A stretch of DNA of 64,000 bases from Candidatus Palauibacter poriticola (lineage in GTDB: Bacteria; Gemmatimonadota; Gemmatimonadetes; Palauibacterales; Palauibacteraceae): assembly GCA_012270965.1 (NCBI GenBank), contig JAAXHJ010000048.1, positions 1 to 64,000 on the forward strand, read 5' to 3'. The notes under the pieces are model-generated. The model was not told the DNA's origin. It searched no databases and worked only from the letters and a program-made list of their open reading frames with translations. Of the stretch, positions 34,436-43,503 are shown in pieces (positions within the stretch are counted from its first letter, which is position 1; the number at the start of each line of letters is the position of its first letter). A program made the translations under genes and the position numbers.

Positions 34436-36939
34436 CGCGCGGCCAGCGCCTCCAGCCGTTCGCGCGCGGCGTCGAAGCGGCCGAGGAGGTTGGGGATGCC
34501 CGTCCCTCCGTAGCCCGCGGTCAACCGGAGGCGTGCCACGCCCAGGATGGCGAGGAGTTCGGCGGCCGCAGCTCCGCGGGCGGCGGGCTCGGAACTACCG
34601 ACGCTCCCGATCCATACGGGTGCGGTGTGCGCGAACGGGTAGTTCGCCATCATCGGCCAGCGGGCCGGGCCCCCGATGGCGCGCGCCGCGACCCATCCCC
34701 CCTCCGGAAGCGTCAGGTCGCCCTCGAAGCGACGCGAGCCGGGGCCGTCGAGCCCTTCTCCGCTCCACGCGACGCCGCCGTTCACCAAGACCTCGACCCG
34801 ATCCACCTCCGTGGCGGTCGCGACGTCGAGCGACCACGAGACGTCGCCACCGGATACGACGTGGCCGGGGCCCGCCCCGCCGACCGTGAACTCGAGGAAC
34901 GGTCCGTTGGTCACGAAGGTTCGGCCGCTCCGGAGCGCGCTCATGTAGCTCGACCAGTTCTCCGCGGTCCCGGTGCGTGCGTACACGCGCGAGGTGCCGA
35001 TCGCCATCGTGCGGTAGAAGTTGTTCATCACGTCCGTCCCGGCCGACGGTACGATCGGGATGCCCGCGTTGAGCAGCAGGTGCCAGATTTGCGACGTGAG
35101 CACTTCGTCACTCCAGAGGCAGACGATCTCGAGCGCGTCCAAGTCTCCCAGCACGGCGTCGGCGACGAGTTCGATCGGCACGCCGCCGTACAGGTCGGCG
35201 ATCGGGGCCTCCGCCCAGGGCGTCGCGCGCGGCATGCCCCGGGCACTCACGGGGTGCACGTAATACTGGAAGCCTCCCTGTGCCCGCGCATGGCGCAGCG
35301 GCTCGGCGTTCGCGCGGTCGTCCGATCCGTAGACCTGGTAACCGGGTCCCCACACCCAGGGCCAGAACAGGTCGTCGATCTCGATCAGACCCAGGTGTCC
35401 CAGGAAGTGGGATCGGACCTCCTGGCCGAAGCGGATGAAGGGCGGGCCGCCGGAATGCCGCCACGTCCACAGATCCTGGTCCTCGAACCGGTTGTGAAGG
35501 TTGGCGAGCAGCGGCGTGGCGAAGTCCAGCGCCTCGCCCAGCATCATCGGCCTCAGATCGTCCGGCGAGAGGTCGTACGGCCCGCCGTAGTTGAGGTGGA
35601 AGTGATGCTCGCCCGAACTCCAGCCCGCGCCCCGCGCGTCCCAGACGGGAGACAGCACGAGTTCCGCCTCCTGGGCACCGGACTCGCCGTCCACGTGCAG
35701 CGTCGCCGATGCCTCGGGCGTCGCGAGCCCCTGAACGGCCGAGACCGTGACCCCGCCGCTGGGGACGGTGAGTTCGATCACGCCGGGAGAATAGAAGAAG
35801 ACGCGGCCGCTCTGCCCGTCGAAGCGCGCCTGCGACGCCCCCGGAACGGCGGGATGTCCGGCCGCGTCGACGACGGCGAGCCTTGCCGGCACCGGTGCGC
35901 CGCCGCCCTCGAGCACCGTTCGTATTCGAACGCGCCCCGTCGCCGCGCCCCAGTCCCAGGCGGCCACGTTGATCGTCTCGACGGGGCCGCCCGCTGCCCG
36001 CACGCGCTTGAGCGTCAAGCGTTCCCACTCGTCGGCTTCGGAGAAGTAGACCCACTCGCCGGACGGATCCCATGCCGGCGTGAGCGGCAGGCCCCCCGAC
36101 GCGAGCAGAATCGACGGCCCGGGGTCGGCCACGTTCAGGAGTCGAAGGTCCCACCCCTCCTGCGTCGGCCAGTTGACGGCCACAGTGGATCCGTCGGGAC
36201 TCAGCGCGGGGCGCGCCATCGACGCGATGCTCCCCTCGATGAGCGTCCGCGGCTCCGCTGCGTCGCCCGAACGCACGACGACGCGGTCGCGGCCGCCGCC
36301 CTTCCACAGGTACACGAGCGCGCGTTCGCCGGGTTGGGGCTTGAGTTCGATCCCGGGCGCGTCGGTCACCTGTCGGCGGACGCGAGTCTCGAGGTCGACC
36401 GCCCACAGATCCAGGGTCCCCGCCTCCGATTCGGCGGATGAGTAGAACAGCTTCGTACCGTCGGCCGAGAAGGCGGGATCGAGTTCGAGTCCGGGACTGT
36501 CGACGCGCCCGAGTTCCGCCCCGCTGCGCGCGTCGACCCAGACGATCTCCGTGTCCTCCGTATCGTCGCGCACGAAGGCGATGAGACCCCCGTCCGGAGA
36601 CCACGCCGGGCGGGCGTCGATCTCCCCGCCGCGGGTCAGTCGGCGCGCCACGCCGCTCGCAAGGTCCATGACCCAGATCCAGCCGCGCGCGGCGAACGCC
36701 AGGCGCGCCCCGTCCGGCGACGGAGCGGGATCGACCGGCCCGGCGGCAAGGATCGGAAGTTCGTAGCCCTCGAGGTACACGTGGTGGCCGTACCCCGCGA
36801 CCTTAGGATAACGATGAGTCCACTGCGCGTTCCCGCCTACGGGCGACAGCGCGAGTCCGAACACGGCCGCCCCGACGGGCAGAAACGACGAAACTCGGCG
36901 GGGCGAAGCCGAAGGCGGAAAAGTCGATTGCAATCGCAT
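34432..36939 (-). CDS. Exported TolB-propeller protein with a C-terminal PHP/CehA-type hydrolase domain
   Basis: 835 residues. A signal peptide (SSFLPVGAAVFGLALSPVGG) is followed by TolB/WD40-like repeats (APSPDGARLAFAARG, AWSPDGGLIAFVRD, ALSPDGSTVAVN), a beta-rich linker, then a metallohydrolase region with GEHHFHLNYGG (HxH), YYVHPVS and VPSAGTDVMNNFY, as in CehA/McbA-like PHP-superfamily proteins. CehA/McbA hydrolyse carbamates; other members act on phosphoesters or are unknown. The ATG at 36939 is preceded by GGGAGG at ideal spacing. It is cotranscribed with the Nudix-like gene. Confidence 0.8.
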   Translation of the reverse strand: MRLQSTFPPSASPRRVSSFLPVGAAVFGLALSPVGGNAQWTHRYPKVAGYGHHVYLEGYELPILAAGPVDPAPSPDGARLAFAARGWIWVMDLASGVARRLTRGGEIDARPAWSPDGGLIAFVRDDTEDTEIVWVDARSGAELGRVDSPGLELDPAFSADGTKLFYSSAESEAGTLDLWAVDLETRVRRQVTDAPGIELKPQPGERALVYLWKGGGRDRVVVRSGDAAEPRTLIEGSIASMARPALSPDGSTVAVNWPTQEGWDLRLLNVADPGPSILLASGGLPLTPAWDPSGEWVYFSEADEWERLTLKRVRAAGGPVETINVAAWDWGAATGRVRIRTVLEGGGAPVPARLAVVDAAGHPAVPGASQARFDGQSGRVFFYSPGVIELTVPSGGVTVSAVQGLATPEASATLHVDGESGAQEAELVLSPVWDARGAGWSSGEHHFHLNYGGPYDLSPDDLRPMMLGEALDFATPLLANLHNRFEDQDLWTWRHSGGPPFIRFGQEVRSHFLGHLGLIEIDDLFWPWVWGPGYQVYGSDDRANAEPLRHARAQGGFQYYVHPVSARGMPRATPWAEAPIADLYGGVPIELVADAVLGDLDALEIVCLWSDEVLTSQIWHLLLNAGIPIVPSAGTDVMNNFYRTMAIGTSRVYARTGTAENWSSYMSALRSGRTFVTNGPFLEFTVGGAGPGHVVSGGDVSWSLDVATATEVDRVEVLVNGGVAWSGEGLDGPGSRRFEGDLTLPEGGWVAARAIGGPARWPMMANYPFAHTAPVWIGSVGSSEPAARGAAAAELLAILGVARLRLTAGYGGTGIPNLLGRFDAARERLEALAAR

Positions 36940-37017
36940 GCACCCTCCCGTTCGTGATTTCCGCGATCCCGCCCGTCCGAAGAATGAGCGGCTCACCGAC
37001 TCCGCGACACGGGGGAG

Positions 37018-37053
37018 CCTCGCGGTCGAGCCGCCGCTCGCCCGACCGCGAGG
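37018..37053 (-). terminator. Perfect 11-bp hairpin after the LRR-metzincin gene
   Basis: CCTCGCGGTCG (37018-37028) and CGACCGCGAGG (37043-37053) form a perfect 11-base stem with a 14-base loop, starting 12 bases beyond the stop of the minus-strand LRR gene. No U tract follows, so it is at best a hairpin-only terminator or mRNA-stabilising element. Confidence 0.5.
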
Positions 37054-37065
37054 TTCAGCCTCGAC

Positions 37066-40000
37066 TCAGCGGCGCCAAGCCGACGCGCCGGGTAGGCCGC
37101 TGCTCACCAGCACTTCGAGTCCCGGTTCGGGGGCGCGCGCATCCGCCGCGCTGAGAGCGAGGGGACCCGCCGGGAGGTCGGAGAGAATGGCCCGCACCTG
37201 ACCGGTCGCCGGATCGCGCAGGATCGCGATCGGAGGCTCGCTTCCCTCCGTCATCTCGACGCTGCCGTCCGGCCCGGAGAGCACGAGGCTCGCCATTTCC
37301 GTGGCCCACTCCGGCTGGACGGGCAGCGCGAACGCGAACCCGGACCGCCCGTCACCATCCCACACGCCGGCCATCGTGAAGCTGAGCGAAAAAAGCTCGC
37401 CGCCGTCCGCGCGCCGTCCGGTCAACCGCCACGGTCCGCCGGAGGTGGGCACGGCCGGCCGCGTTTCGACGACGAAGGCCGGATCGAGCCAAGGATTCCC
37501 GTCCGCGGTGACGCCTCCGGACACGAGGAGCGTCCGAGACGCCGCCGGCGGCTCCCACACCTCGAGCGGATCCTGGAGGCGGAAGCGCAAGGCGTTCGTG
37601 AAGTAGTAGTCGCTAACCCACGTGGGGTCGCAATAGCTCATGAAATCCGCCCGGTCGGGAGGCACGAGCGACCCGCCCTCGCGAGGATCGTAGCCCCACA
37701 CGCCGGATCGCGCGTTGTCGTGGGGGAATGACGGATCCGCGCCCGCGGGATCGCCGCAGTCCGCGTGGCGCAGGCTGAGGTTGTGTCCAAGTTCGTGCGC
37801 GATGGTCTCCGCATTGAGGACCGAGACACTGGTCTTCCCGCGATACAGGAGGCTGTCCGGCCCGAACGGCAGCCACGCAACGCCAGCGGCTCCAGCGGGA
37901 TCCGGGATGAGCCCCATCCAGTGTCCGGCCCCGTCCTCCATGAGCCGTATGGTCCCGACATCCGCCAGGATGTCGAAGATGTCGTTGGTGTCGACCGTCA
38001 CGCTGCCATGCCGCGTGATTTCAAGTTCGCCCACGGGAAGGTAATGGTTCGTCTGCCAGAAGATCTCGTCGTCCGGGTCGGCGTTGGCGACCACCGTCAC
38101 GGCCTCACGGTCGTTGTCGACGGTCGAGACGAACGGGATCAGGGTCAAGTACATCGGAGGCACGTCCCTCACATCAACCGCCGTTCGCCCGGTCTCGGGG
38201 ATGCGCTTCGACACGCCGAGATTCGGATCCAGCGTACCATCGGGGTCGACCTCGACGACCATCTCCAGTCCGGGCTGGATCACGTCGGCGGGGATGACGG
38301 CGTGAGGGGAGAGGGAGAGTTCGCCCTCCCGCACTTCGGTCGGAATCATCGACGACCCGGCGGCGATGTCCTCCACGTGTACTTCCGCCCCGTCCACGAA
38401 GAACGTTGCCCGGACGGGCGGGATCGTCGCACCGGTCTCCTCTTCGGACATCACGAAGACGCGCAGGAGCGCCTCTTCCCCGGCGATGAGCGGGACCGGA
38501 TAGTCGCGCGACTGCGCCGCCTGCGTCAGGTAGGCCTGCGCGTGGGCCTCGGCCCCGCATGGCCGGATCCGGTACTTGAGGAGCGCGGACTCCAGCCACA
38601 TGCGGAAGGCGGGGGTCCGCGGCATGCAAAGCCCCGTGCCGTCCGCTCGCAGTTCGAAGATCTCCTCGAGCTGGGTCATGCCCTCGGGCAGCGGACCGGA
38701 CAGATCCGGGTTGTCATGGAGCCACACTCGGTACAGTGCGCCGGCATCGCCGAGTTCCGGGGGCAGCGGCCCGGACAACCGATTGTTCTCCGCCAAGAGG
38801 AACGTGAGGCCGTTGCTCTGCCCGAGTTCCGCCGGAAGCGGTCCCTCGATCATGTTGTCGGAGATCCAGAGTGAGAACAGCTGATCGAGCTGGCCGAGCC
38901 AAGCGGGCAGCGGTTCCGACAACTGGTTGCCGTGGACGCGGATCGTACTGAGGTTCCGGAGTGCCGCGAGGCTTTCGGGCAGGCCGCCCTCGATCCGGGT
39001 TTCCGTGATGCGAAGCACTTGGAGTGCGGTCATGGCGCCGAACTCCTCGGGAATCGAACCGTCGAAGCGGGCTTCGTAGAGGTGGATTTCCCGCAGGTTG
39101 GTGAGGTTGCCCAGCTCGGGCGGGATGGGGCCGGACATCTGGTTCCCGCCCACCCACAGCACTTCAAGCTTCGCGAGGTTTCCGATCTCCGGCGGGATCT
39201 CACCCTTGAACTCGTTCCCGTCGATATCCATCCGGCGCAGCTCGGTAAGCTCGCCGATTTCCGCCGGGACCTCGCCCTCGAGCCGGTTGTAGTCCAAGCG
39301 CAGCACCCGCAGGTAGGGGAAGTACCGGATCTCCGGGGGGACCTCTCCCGACAGGTTGTTTCGGTTCAGGTCGATCTGCGTCACCCTGCCCGCCGAATCC
39401 ACCGCAATGCCGTACCAGTCATCGAGTGGGGCGTTGGTCAACCAGTTGTTCGAGTTGGTCCAGCTCGGTCCGCCCATGGCCTCGTAGAGCGTCGCGAGGT
39501 CCGACCGCTCCTCGTTACACGCGAGGAACTCGCCGTCGCGCGTCGGGATCGCATTCAGCCACGCCCTGAATCCCTCGTCGCGCACCGTACACAGCATCGT
39601 GCCGCCGTAGTGGAGCGTCTCCATCCCTAGCTCCGAGAGAGAGAACGGGATTGGACCGGAGAGTTTGTCGTTCCCGCCCACCCGCAGCTCGGTGAGGAGG
39701 GCCAGGCTGCCGAGCTCCTCCGGAAGCTGGCCGTTCAGGCCGTTCTCGCTCAGGTCGATCACCGTCACGCGGGATTGCTCGTTCGCCGTCACGCCGTACC
39801 AGCTCCCGACCGGCGCGTCGGTTCCCCAGCCGTCGTTGTTCGTCCACTCCCCTCCGCGCGTGCCGATGTAGAGGTCCATAAGCGTCGCGCGATCCAGACT
39901 GTGTACCGCGAGGGGAGCGGTGGTCGAGGCGGGTCCCGACGTGGCGCTGAGACTCGCGTTTCCCTCCTTCAGACCGGTCACGAGCCCGGATCCATCGACC

Positions 40001-40326
40001 GTCGCGACCGCCGGATCGCTGCTCGTCCAAGTCACCACTGCGTCGGAGATCACCTGCGCTCGATCATTGAAGACGCGGGCGCGCACGCGAACCGTATCGC
40101 CGGCCACGACCGCGATCTCGGCCGGTTCCAGCGTGACGCTCGCCGCCACGGGCGCCGCCGGCTGGGGGGGTGGCGTCGTCGACGGCGGTGGCGACGTCGT
40201 GTCGTCCCCCCCACAGGAGAGGACGGCCAGACCGAGAAAGCCGAGCACTGCGGAACGCGAGACTCGGGCGCGAGAGGAACGAGAGGAATCGGGCCTTCCG
40301 GAGGTGGTGCGGCTGCGCTTCGTCAT
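37066..40326 (-). CDS. Lipoprotein with Ig-like domain, plant-type LRRs and a metzincin-like protease domain
   Basis: 1086 residues. Order: lipoprotein signal (LGFLGLAVLSC), Pro/Thr linker, Big_2-type Ig-like domain (about 60-140), two LRR-cap units (YIGTRGGEWTNNDGW), about a dozen plant-type LRRs (IGNLAKLEVLWVGGNQMSG; about 190-590), a beta-rich domain (600-800), then HELGHNLSLRH (His844, His848, His854) and the Met-turn-like DFMSYC. Metzincins normally have Gly in HExxHxxGxxH; here it is Ser. A C-terminal beta domain follows. The part after the LRRs is homologous to the protein at 52578-54383. It probably sits on the cell surface and cuts or binds a protein partner; activity is inference. 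Confidence 0.82.
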   Translation of the reverse strand: MTKRSRTTSGRPDSSRSSRARVSRSAVLGFLGLAVLSCGGDDTTSPPPSTTPPPQPAAPVAASVTLEPAEIAVVAGDTVRVRARVFNDRAQVISDAVVTWTSSDPAVATVDGSGLVTGLKEGNASLSATSGPASTTAPLAVHSLDRATLMDLYIGTRGGEWTNNDGWGTDAPVGSWYGVTANEQSRVTVIDLSENGLNGQLPEELGSLALLTELRVGGNDKLSGPIPFSLSELGMETLHYGGTMLCTVRDEGFRAWLNAIPTRDGEFLACNEERSDLATLYEAMGGPSWTNSNNWLTNAPLDDWYGIAVDSAGRVTQIDLNRNNLSGEVPPEIRYFPYLRVLRLDYNRLEGEVPAEIGELTELRRMDIDGNEFKGEIPPEIGNLAKLEVLWVGGNQMSGPIPPELGNLTNLREIHLYEARFDGSIPEEFGAMTALQVLRITETRIEGGLPESLAALRNLSTIRVHGNQLSEPLPAWLGQLDQLFSLWISDNMIEGPLPAELGQSNGLTFLLAENNRLSGPLPPELGDAGALYRVWLHDNPDLSGPLPEGMTQLEEIFELRADGTGLCMPRTPAFRMWLESALLKYRIRPCGAEAHAQAYLTQAAQSRDYPVPLIAGEEALLRVFVMSEEETGATIPPVRATFFVDGAEVHVEDIAAGSSMIPTEVREGELSLSPHAVIPADVIQPGLEMVVEVDPDGTLDPNLGVSKRIPETGRTAVDVRDVPPMYLTLIPFVSTVDNDREAVTVVANADPDDEIFWQTNHYLPVGELEITRHGSVTVDTNDIFDILADVGTIRLMEDGAGHWMGLIPDPAGAAGVAWLPFGPDSLLYRGKTSVSVLNAETIAHELGHNLSLRHADCGDPAGADPSFPHDNARSGVWGYDPREGGSLVPPDRADFMSYCDPTWVSDYYFTNALRFRLQDPLEVWEPPAASRTLLVSGGVTADGNPWLDPAFVVETRPAVPTSGGPWRLTGRRADGGELFSLSFTMAGVWDGDGRSGFAFALPVQPEWATEMASLVLSGPDGSVEMTEGSEPPIAILRDPATGQVRAILSDLPAGPLALSAADARAPEPGLEVLVSSGLPGASAWRR

Positions 40327-40628
40327 GGGTTCGCCTTGCGTTTGTTGGGGGGAGGGCCCTCACCGCCACCGGCGAAGGACCGGCGAGTCGCCGCCGGGCA
40401 GCGCCCCCCGCGTATACCAGCAACCTAAACCGACGTTCCCCCAACGTAGAGACGCGCCAGCCGTTTGGCACGGCTCCTCCCGCTTCGCGCGACGTGCCGC
40501 GGCGCGCATCGGTTCCCGCGCCGGCGGAGGGGCGACCCGCACGAGTATTGCCCCGGGCGATGGTCCGGCAATACCGATCAGAGAGGGAAAACCCATTCCG
40601 CGACCCGCGATCGGAGATCGGGACCGCC
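40327..40628. other. Spacer between divergent genes, nothing recognised
   Basis: About 300 bases separate the LRR-metzincin gene from the plus-strand membrane gene. I see no repeat, RNA or clear promoter boxes. An in-frame ATG at 40560 could extend the membrane protein. Confidence 0.4.
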
Positions 40629-41246
40629 TTGACCGAACCTGCCGTCACGCTGACCGACTACGGGCTCACCCTGCTCTGCGCCGTACTGGTCTGGCGGGCG
40701 CGCTCGCGCGTGCGGGCCGATCTCCGCCCGTGGGCGATGGGCCTCTTCGCCGGCTCCGGCGCCGCAGCCCTCTTCGGCGGCACCGTACACGGCTTCTTCG
40801 GGGACGCCGCGACGCTCGGATACCGCCTCCTCTGGCCCGCCACGATCCTCACCGTCGGGGCGACCGGGCTCGCGGCCTGGGGGCTGGGCGCGCGAGTCGA
40901 TGGCCGGCCCGCGGGTACGCGGTGGGTGACGCGGCTCGCCGGGCTCGCCTACGCCGCCTACGTCGCCATCGTGCTGGCCGGGTGGCAGGCGTTCGCCGTC
41001 GCGGTCGCCTTCTATCTGCCCGCCGTCATCTATCTCACGGTGCGCTTCGCGCGCGCCTACCGCCGCCGCGCCACCGCGAGCCGGCGGCGGGCGCTGACCG
41101 GCCTCGGGCTCACCTTCGCGGCGGCGGCCATCCAGCAGCTACAGGTCCCGATCCACCCGGTGTGGTTCGACCACAACGCGCTATACCACGTCGTGCAGGC
41201 GGCGGCCTTCATCCTTCTCTATCAGGGCGTGAGCGGCGAAGACTAA
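40629..41246 (+). CDS. Multi-pass membrane protein of unknown function
   Basis: About 205 residues with six or seven hydrophobic segments (LTDYGLTLLCAVLVWRA, AYAAYVAIVLAGWQAFAVAV, AFILLYQGVSG) and the conserved-looking IHPVWFDHNALYHVVQAAAF near the end, whose histidines lie close to the membrane. Start unclear: the TTG at 40629 gives LTEPAVTLTDYG, a natural N-terminus; the ATG at 40560 adds 23 polar residues. Its stop is 29 bases before the S9 gene start, so the two may be cotranscribed. No function can be given. Confidence 0.65.
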   Translation: MTEPAVTLTDYGLTLLCAVLVWRARSRVRADLRPWAMGLFAGSGAAALFGGTVHGFFGDAATLGYRLLWPATILTVGATGLAAWGLGARVDGRPAGTRWVTRLAGLAYAAYVAIVLAGWQAFAVAVAFYLPAVIYLTVRFARAYRRRATASRRRALTGLGLTFAAAAIQQLQVPIHPVWFDHNALYHVVQAAAFILLYQGVSGED

Positions 41247-41275
41247 TGATGCTTCTCCAACGTCAGGGGTGTGCC

Positions 41276-43441
41276 ATGCGTACCGCGATCTTCCCCGGCT
41301 CCCGGCTTTTTGCCGCCGGTTCGGTTCCCGCCGCCGGTTCGGTTCCCGCCGCCGGTGCCGTTCCCGCCGTCGGTTCCGCTCTCGCTGCCGGTGCCGTTCC
41401 CGCTGCGGGTTCCGTTCTCCGGGCCGGTTCCCTTCTCGCTGCCGGTTTCGTTCTCTCCGTCATCCTCTGCGCCGGATTGGCCGCCCAGGAGGGCCGGCCG
41501 ATGACGGTCGAGGACGTCCTCGCCCTCAAGAACCCGTCACAAGTCTCCTTGAGCCCGGACGGACGGTGGGTGGCCTACGTCGTCACGGAACGGGACATGG
41601 AGGAGGACCGTCAGGAAACCAACGTGTGGGTCGTCCCCGCTGCGGGCGCTCCGGCGGAGGTCCGTCAGCTCACCTTCCGCCCCGGATCCGACGATTCACC
41701 GGTCTGGCACCCATCGGGAGAATGGCTCGCCTTCTCCTCCGATCGGGAAGGGACAAGACAGGTCTACGGGATCCGGCCCGACGGCGGCGAGGCGTGGCAG
41801 GTGACGTCCCACGAGACCTCGGTCGGGAGCTTCCGCTTCGCGCCCAACGGCCGGCGGATCGGTTTCGTGGCGAGCCCGTCCGCGACGGAAGCGGACCGCG
41901 AACTCGAGGCCCTGCGCGGCCGCCCGATGGTCTGGGACTCCGTCTACACGGACCAGTGGTCGCGCCTCCACGTTGCCGAACTCGAGGACGATGTGGCCGA
42001 CGAGGGAGTGAGGTGGTCGCCGGACGATCTCCACGTGACGTCCTTCGTATGGTCACCCGACTCGCGAGCCGTCGCCTACGGGGCTCGCTCGTCCCCCGTC
42101 TTGAGGACGACCTACTACGGCGCGACCTACGTGCAGGAGGGCGCGGAAGCGGAGGCCCGGAGCGTCACGGCGATGCCGGGCGGGGAGAATCCGGTGGCGT
42201 GGGACGACGAGGTTGGCCTCATCGTGTCCGGGACGGGGCAGCTCCTCGGAACCTTCAACCGACAGTTGTGGCGCGTGCCGGTCGACGGGGGCGGCGGCGC
42301 GCCGGAGCCGGTGTCGCTCACCGCCGGGCTGGATGCGAACGCGAACCTCGTCCACATCGATGGCTCGCGGCTCATCGTCTCAGCGGCGCGACGCACCGGA
42401 GCCACCGTGTACCGGATCCCGCTCGCCGACGGTGCCGCGGCGGGACCGCCGGACGATCTGACCGATGGCCGGCGCTACTACTCCGGCACCTCCGCCTCGG
42501 CGGACGGGCGCTTTCTCGCACTCACCGCCGAGGACGGCATGGCGCCGCCGGACCTCTTCATCACCCCGATGGACGCCTTCCGCCCCGAGCGCCTGACCGA
42601 CCTGAACCCGCGGGTGGCCAGCCTCGCACTCGGCGCGCAGCGGGTCGAGTCGTGGCGTTCGCGAGCCGGCGGCGAGGAAATCGAAGGCGTACTCACCCTT
42701 CCCGCCGGGTACGAGGAGGGGGACCGCGTCCCGCTGGTCCTCGTGATCCACGGCGGCCCGGCCGGGATCTCCTCGGATCGCTTCAACGCGACGCGGGGCG
42801 CCTACCCGGTGCAGGTGTACGCGGGGATGGGGTTCGCCGTACTGCAGCCGAACTACCGGGGTTCGAGCGGCTACGGGGAGCGTTTTCGGGGTCTCAACCG
42901 CGGCGACATCTCCGGCCGGGACTGGGTCGATATCGACTCCGGCGTGGATGCGATGGTCGAGCGCGGGATCGCGGACCCCGACCGGCTGGCCGTGAGCGGA
43001 TGGAGCTTCGGAGGACACCACACCTACTGGGGCATCACGCAGACCGACCGCTTCAAGGCGGCGAGCGCGGGGGCCGGCGCGAACGATCTCATCTCCATGT
43101 ACTCGCAGACGGACATCCCCGAGTTCTACCACACCTACCTGGGTCCGAAACCGTGGGAGGACTGGGATCTTTACGAGGAGCGCTCCGCCTACCGCCATGT
43201 TGAAAACGTGACGACACCGCTGTTGATCCAAGTGGGCGAGAGGGACGAGCGGGTTCCCGCCGAACAGAGCATCCAGTTCTTCGAGGCCGTGCGCGCCATC
43301 GGCAGGGCTCCGACGACTCTTGTCCTGTATCCGGATCAACCACATGGTGTTAGATCTCCGCGCCTACAGCGGGATCTCATGTCGAGAAACGTGGAGTGGC
43401 TCACCCGCTGGGTTTTGGAAGCGGAGGCGCTGGTGCCGTGA
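41276..43441 (+). CDS. Exported S9-family peptidase with a repeat-expanded N-terminus
   Basis: 721 residues. The export signal is odd: MRTAIFPGSRL, then eight hexapeptides of the AAGSVP type, then a normal hydrophobic core and cleavage region (FVLSVILCAGLAAQEG). After a propeller (LSPDGRWVAYVV, FVWSPDSRAVAYGA) comes the hydrolase domain with HGGPAG and a triad of Ser577 (GWSFGG), Asp657 (GERDERVP) and His690 (PHGVRSP). Start chosen at the ATG with AGGGG seven bases upstream; another ATG at 41246 overlaps the previous stop. It probably cleaves short peptides outside the cytoplasm. Confidence 0.9.
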   Translation: MRTAIFPGSRLFAAGSVPAAGSVPAAGAVPAVGSALAAGAVPAAGSVLRAGSLLAAGFVLSVILCAGLAAQEGRPMTVEDVLALKNPSQVSLSPDGRWVAYVVTERDMEEDRQETNVWVVPAAGAPAEVRQLTFRPGSDDSPVWHPSGEWLAFSSDREGTRQVYGIRPDGGEAWQVTSHETSVGSFRFAPNGRRIGFVASPSATEADRELEALRGRPMVWDSVYTDQWSRLHVAELEDDVADEGVRWSPDDLHVTSFVWSPDSRAVAYGARSSPVLRTTYYGATYVQEGAEAEARSVTAMPGGENPVAWDDEVGLIVSGTGQLLGTFNRQLWRVPVDGGGGAPEPVSLTAGLDANANLVHIDGSRLIVSAARRTGATVYRIPLADGAAAGPPDDLTDGRRYYSGTSASADGRFLALTAEDGMAPPDLFITPMDAFRPERLTDLNPRVASLALGAQRVESWRSRAGGEEIEGVLTLPAGYEEGDRVPLVLVIHGGPAGISSDRFNATRGAYPVQVYAGMGFAVLQPNYRGSSGYGERFRGLNRGDISGRDWVDIDSGVDAMVERGIADPDRLAVSGWSFGGHHTYWGITQTDRFKAASAGAGANDLISMYSQTDIPEFYHTYLGPKPWEDWDLYEERSAYRHVENVTTPLLIQVGERDERVPAEQSIQFFEAVRAIGRAPTTLVLYPDQPHGVRSPRLQRDLMSRNVEWLTRWVLEAEALVP
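41309..41452 (+). repeat. Eight 18-bp repeats inside a signal-peptide region
   Basis: Units of 18 bases around GGTTCGGTTCCCGCCGCC encode FAAGSV PAAGSV PAAGAV, PAVGSA LAAGAV PAAGSV and two degenerate copies. The first units are most alike and the last most diverged, next to the original hydrophobic core. Confidence 0.92.
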
Positions 43442-43503
43442 GGCCCCGCCGCGCCGCTACGTTGATTAATCGCATGAAGGGACGCCCGCGGAGGAGGAGG
43501 ATC

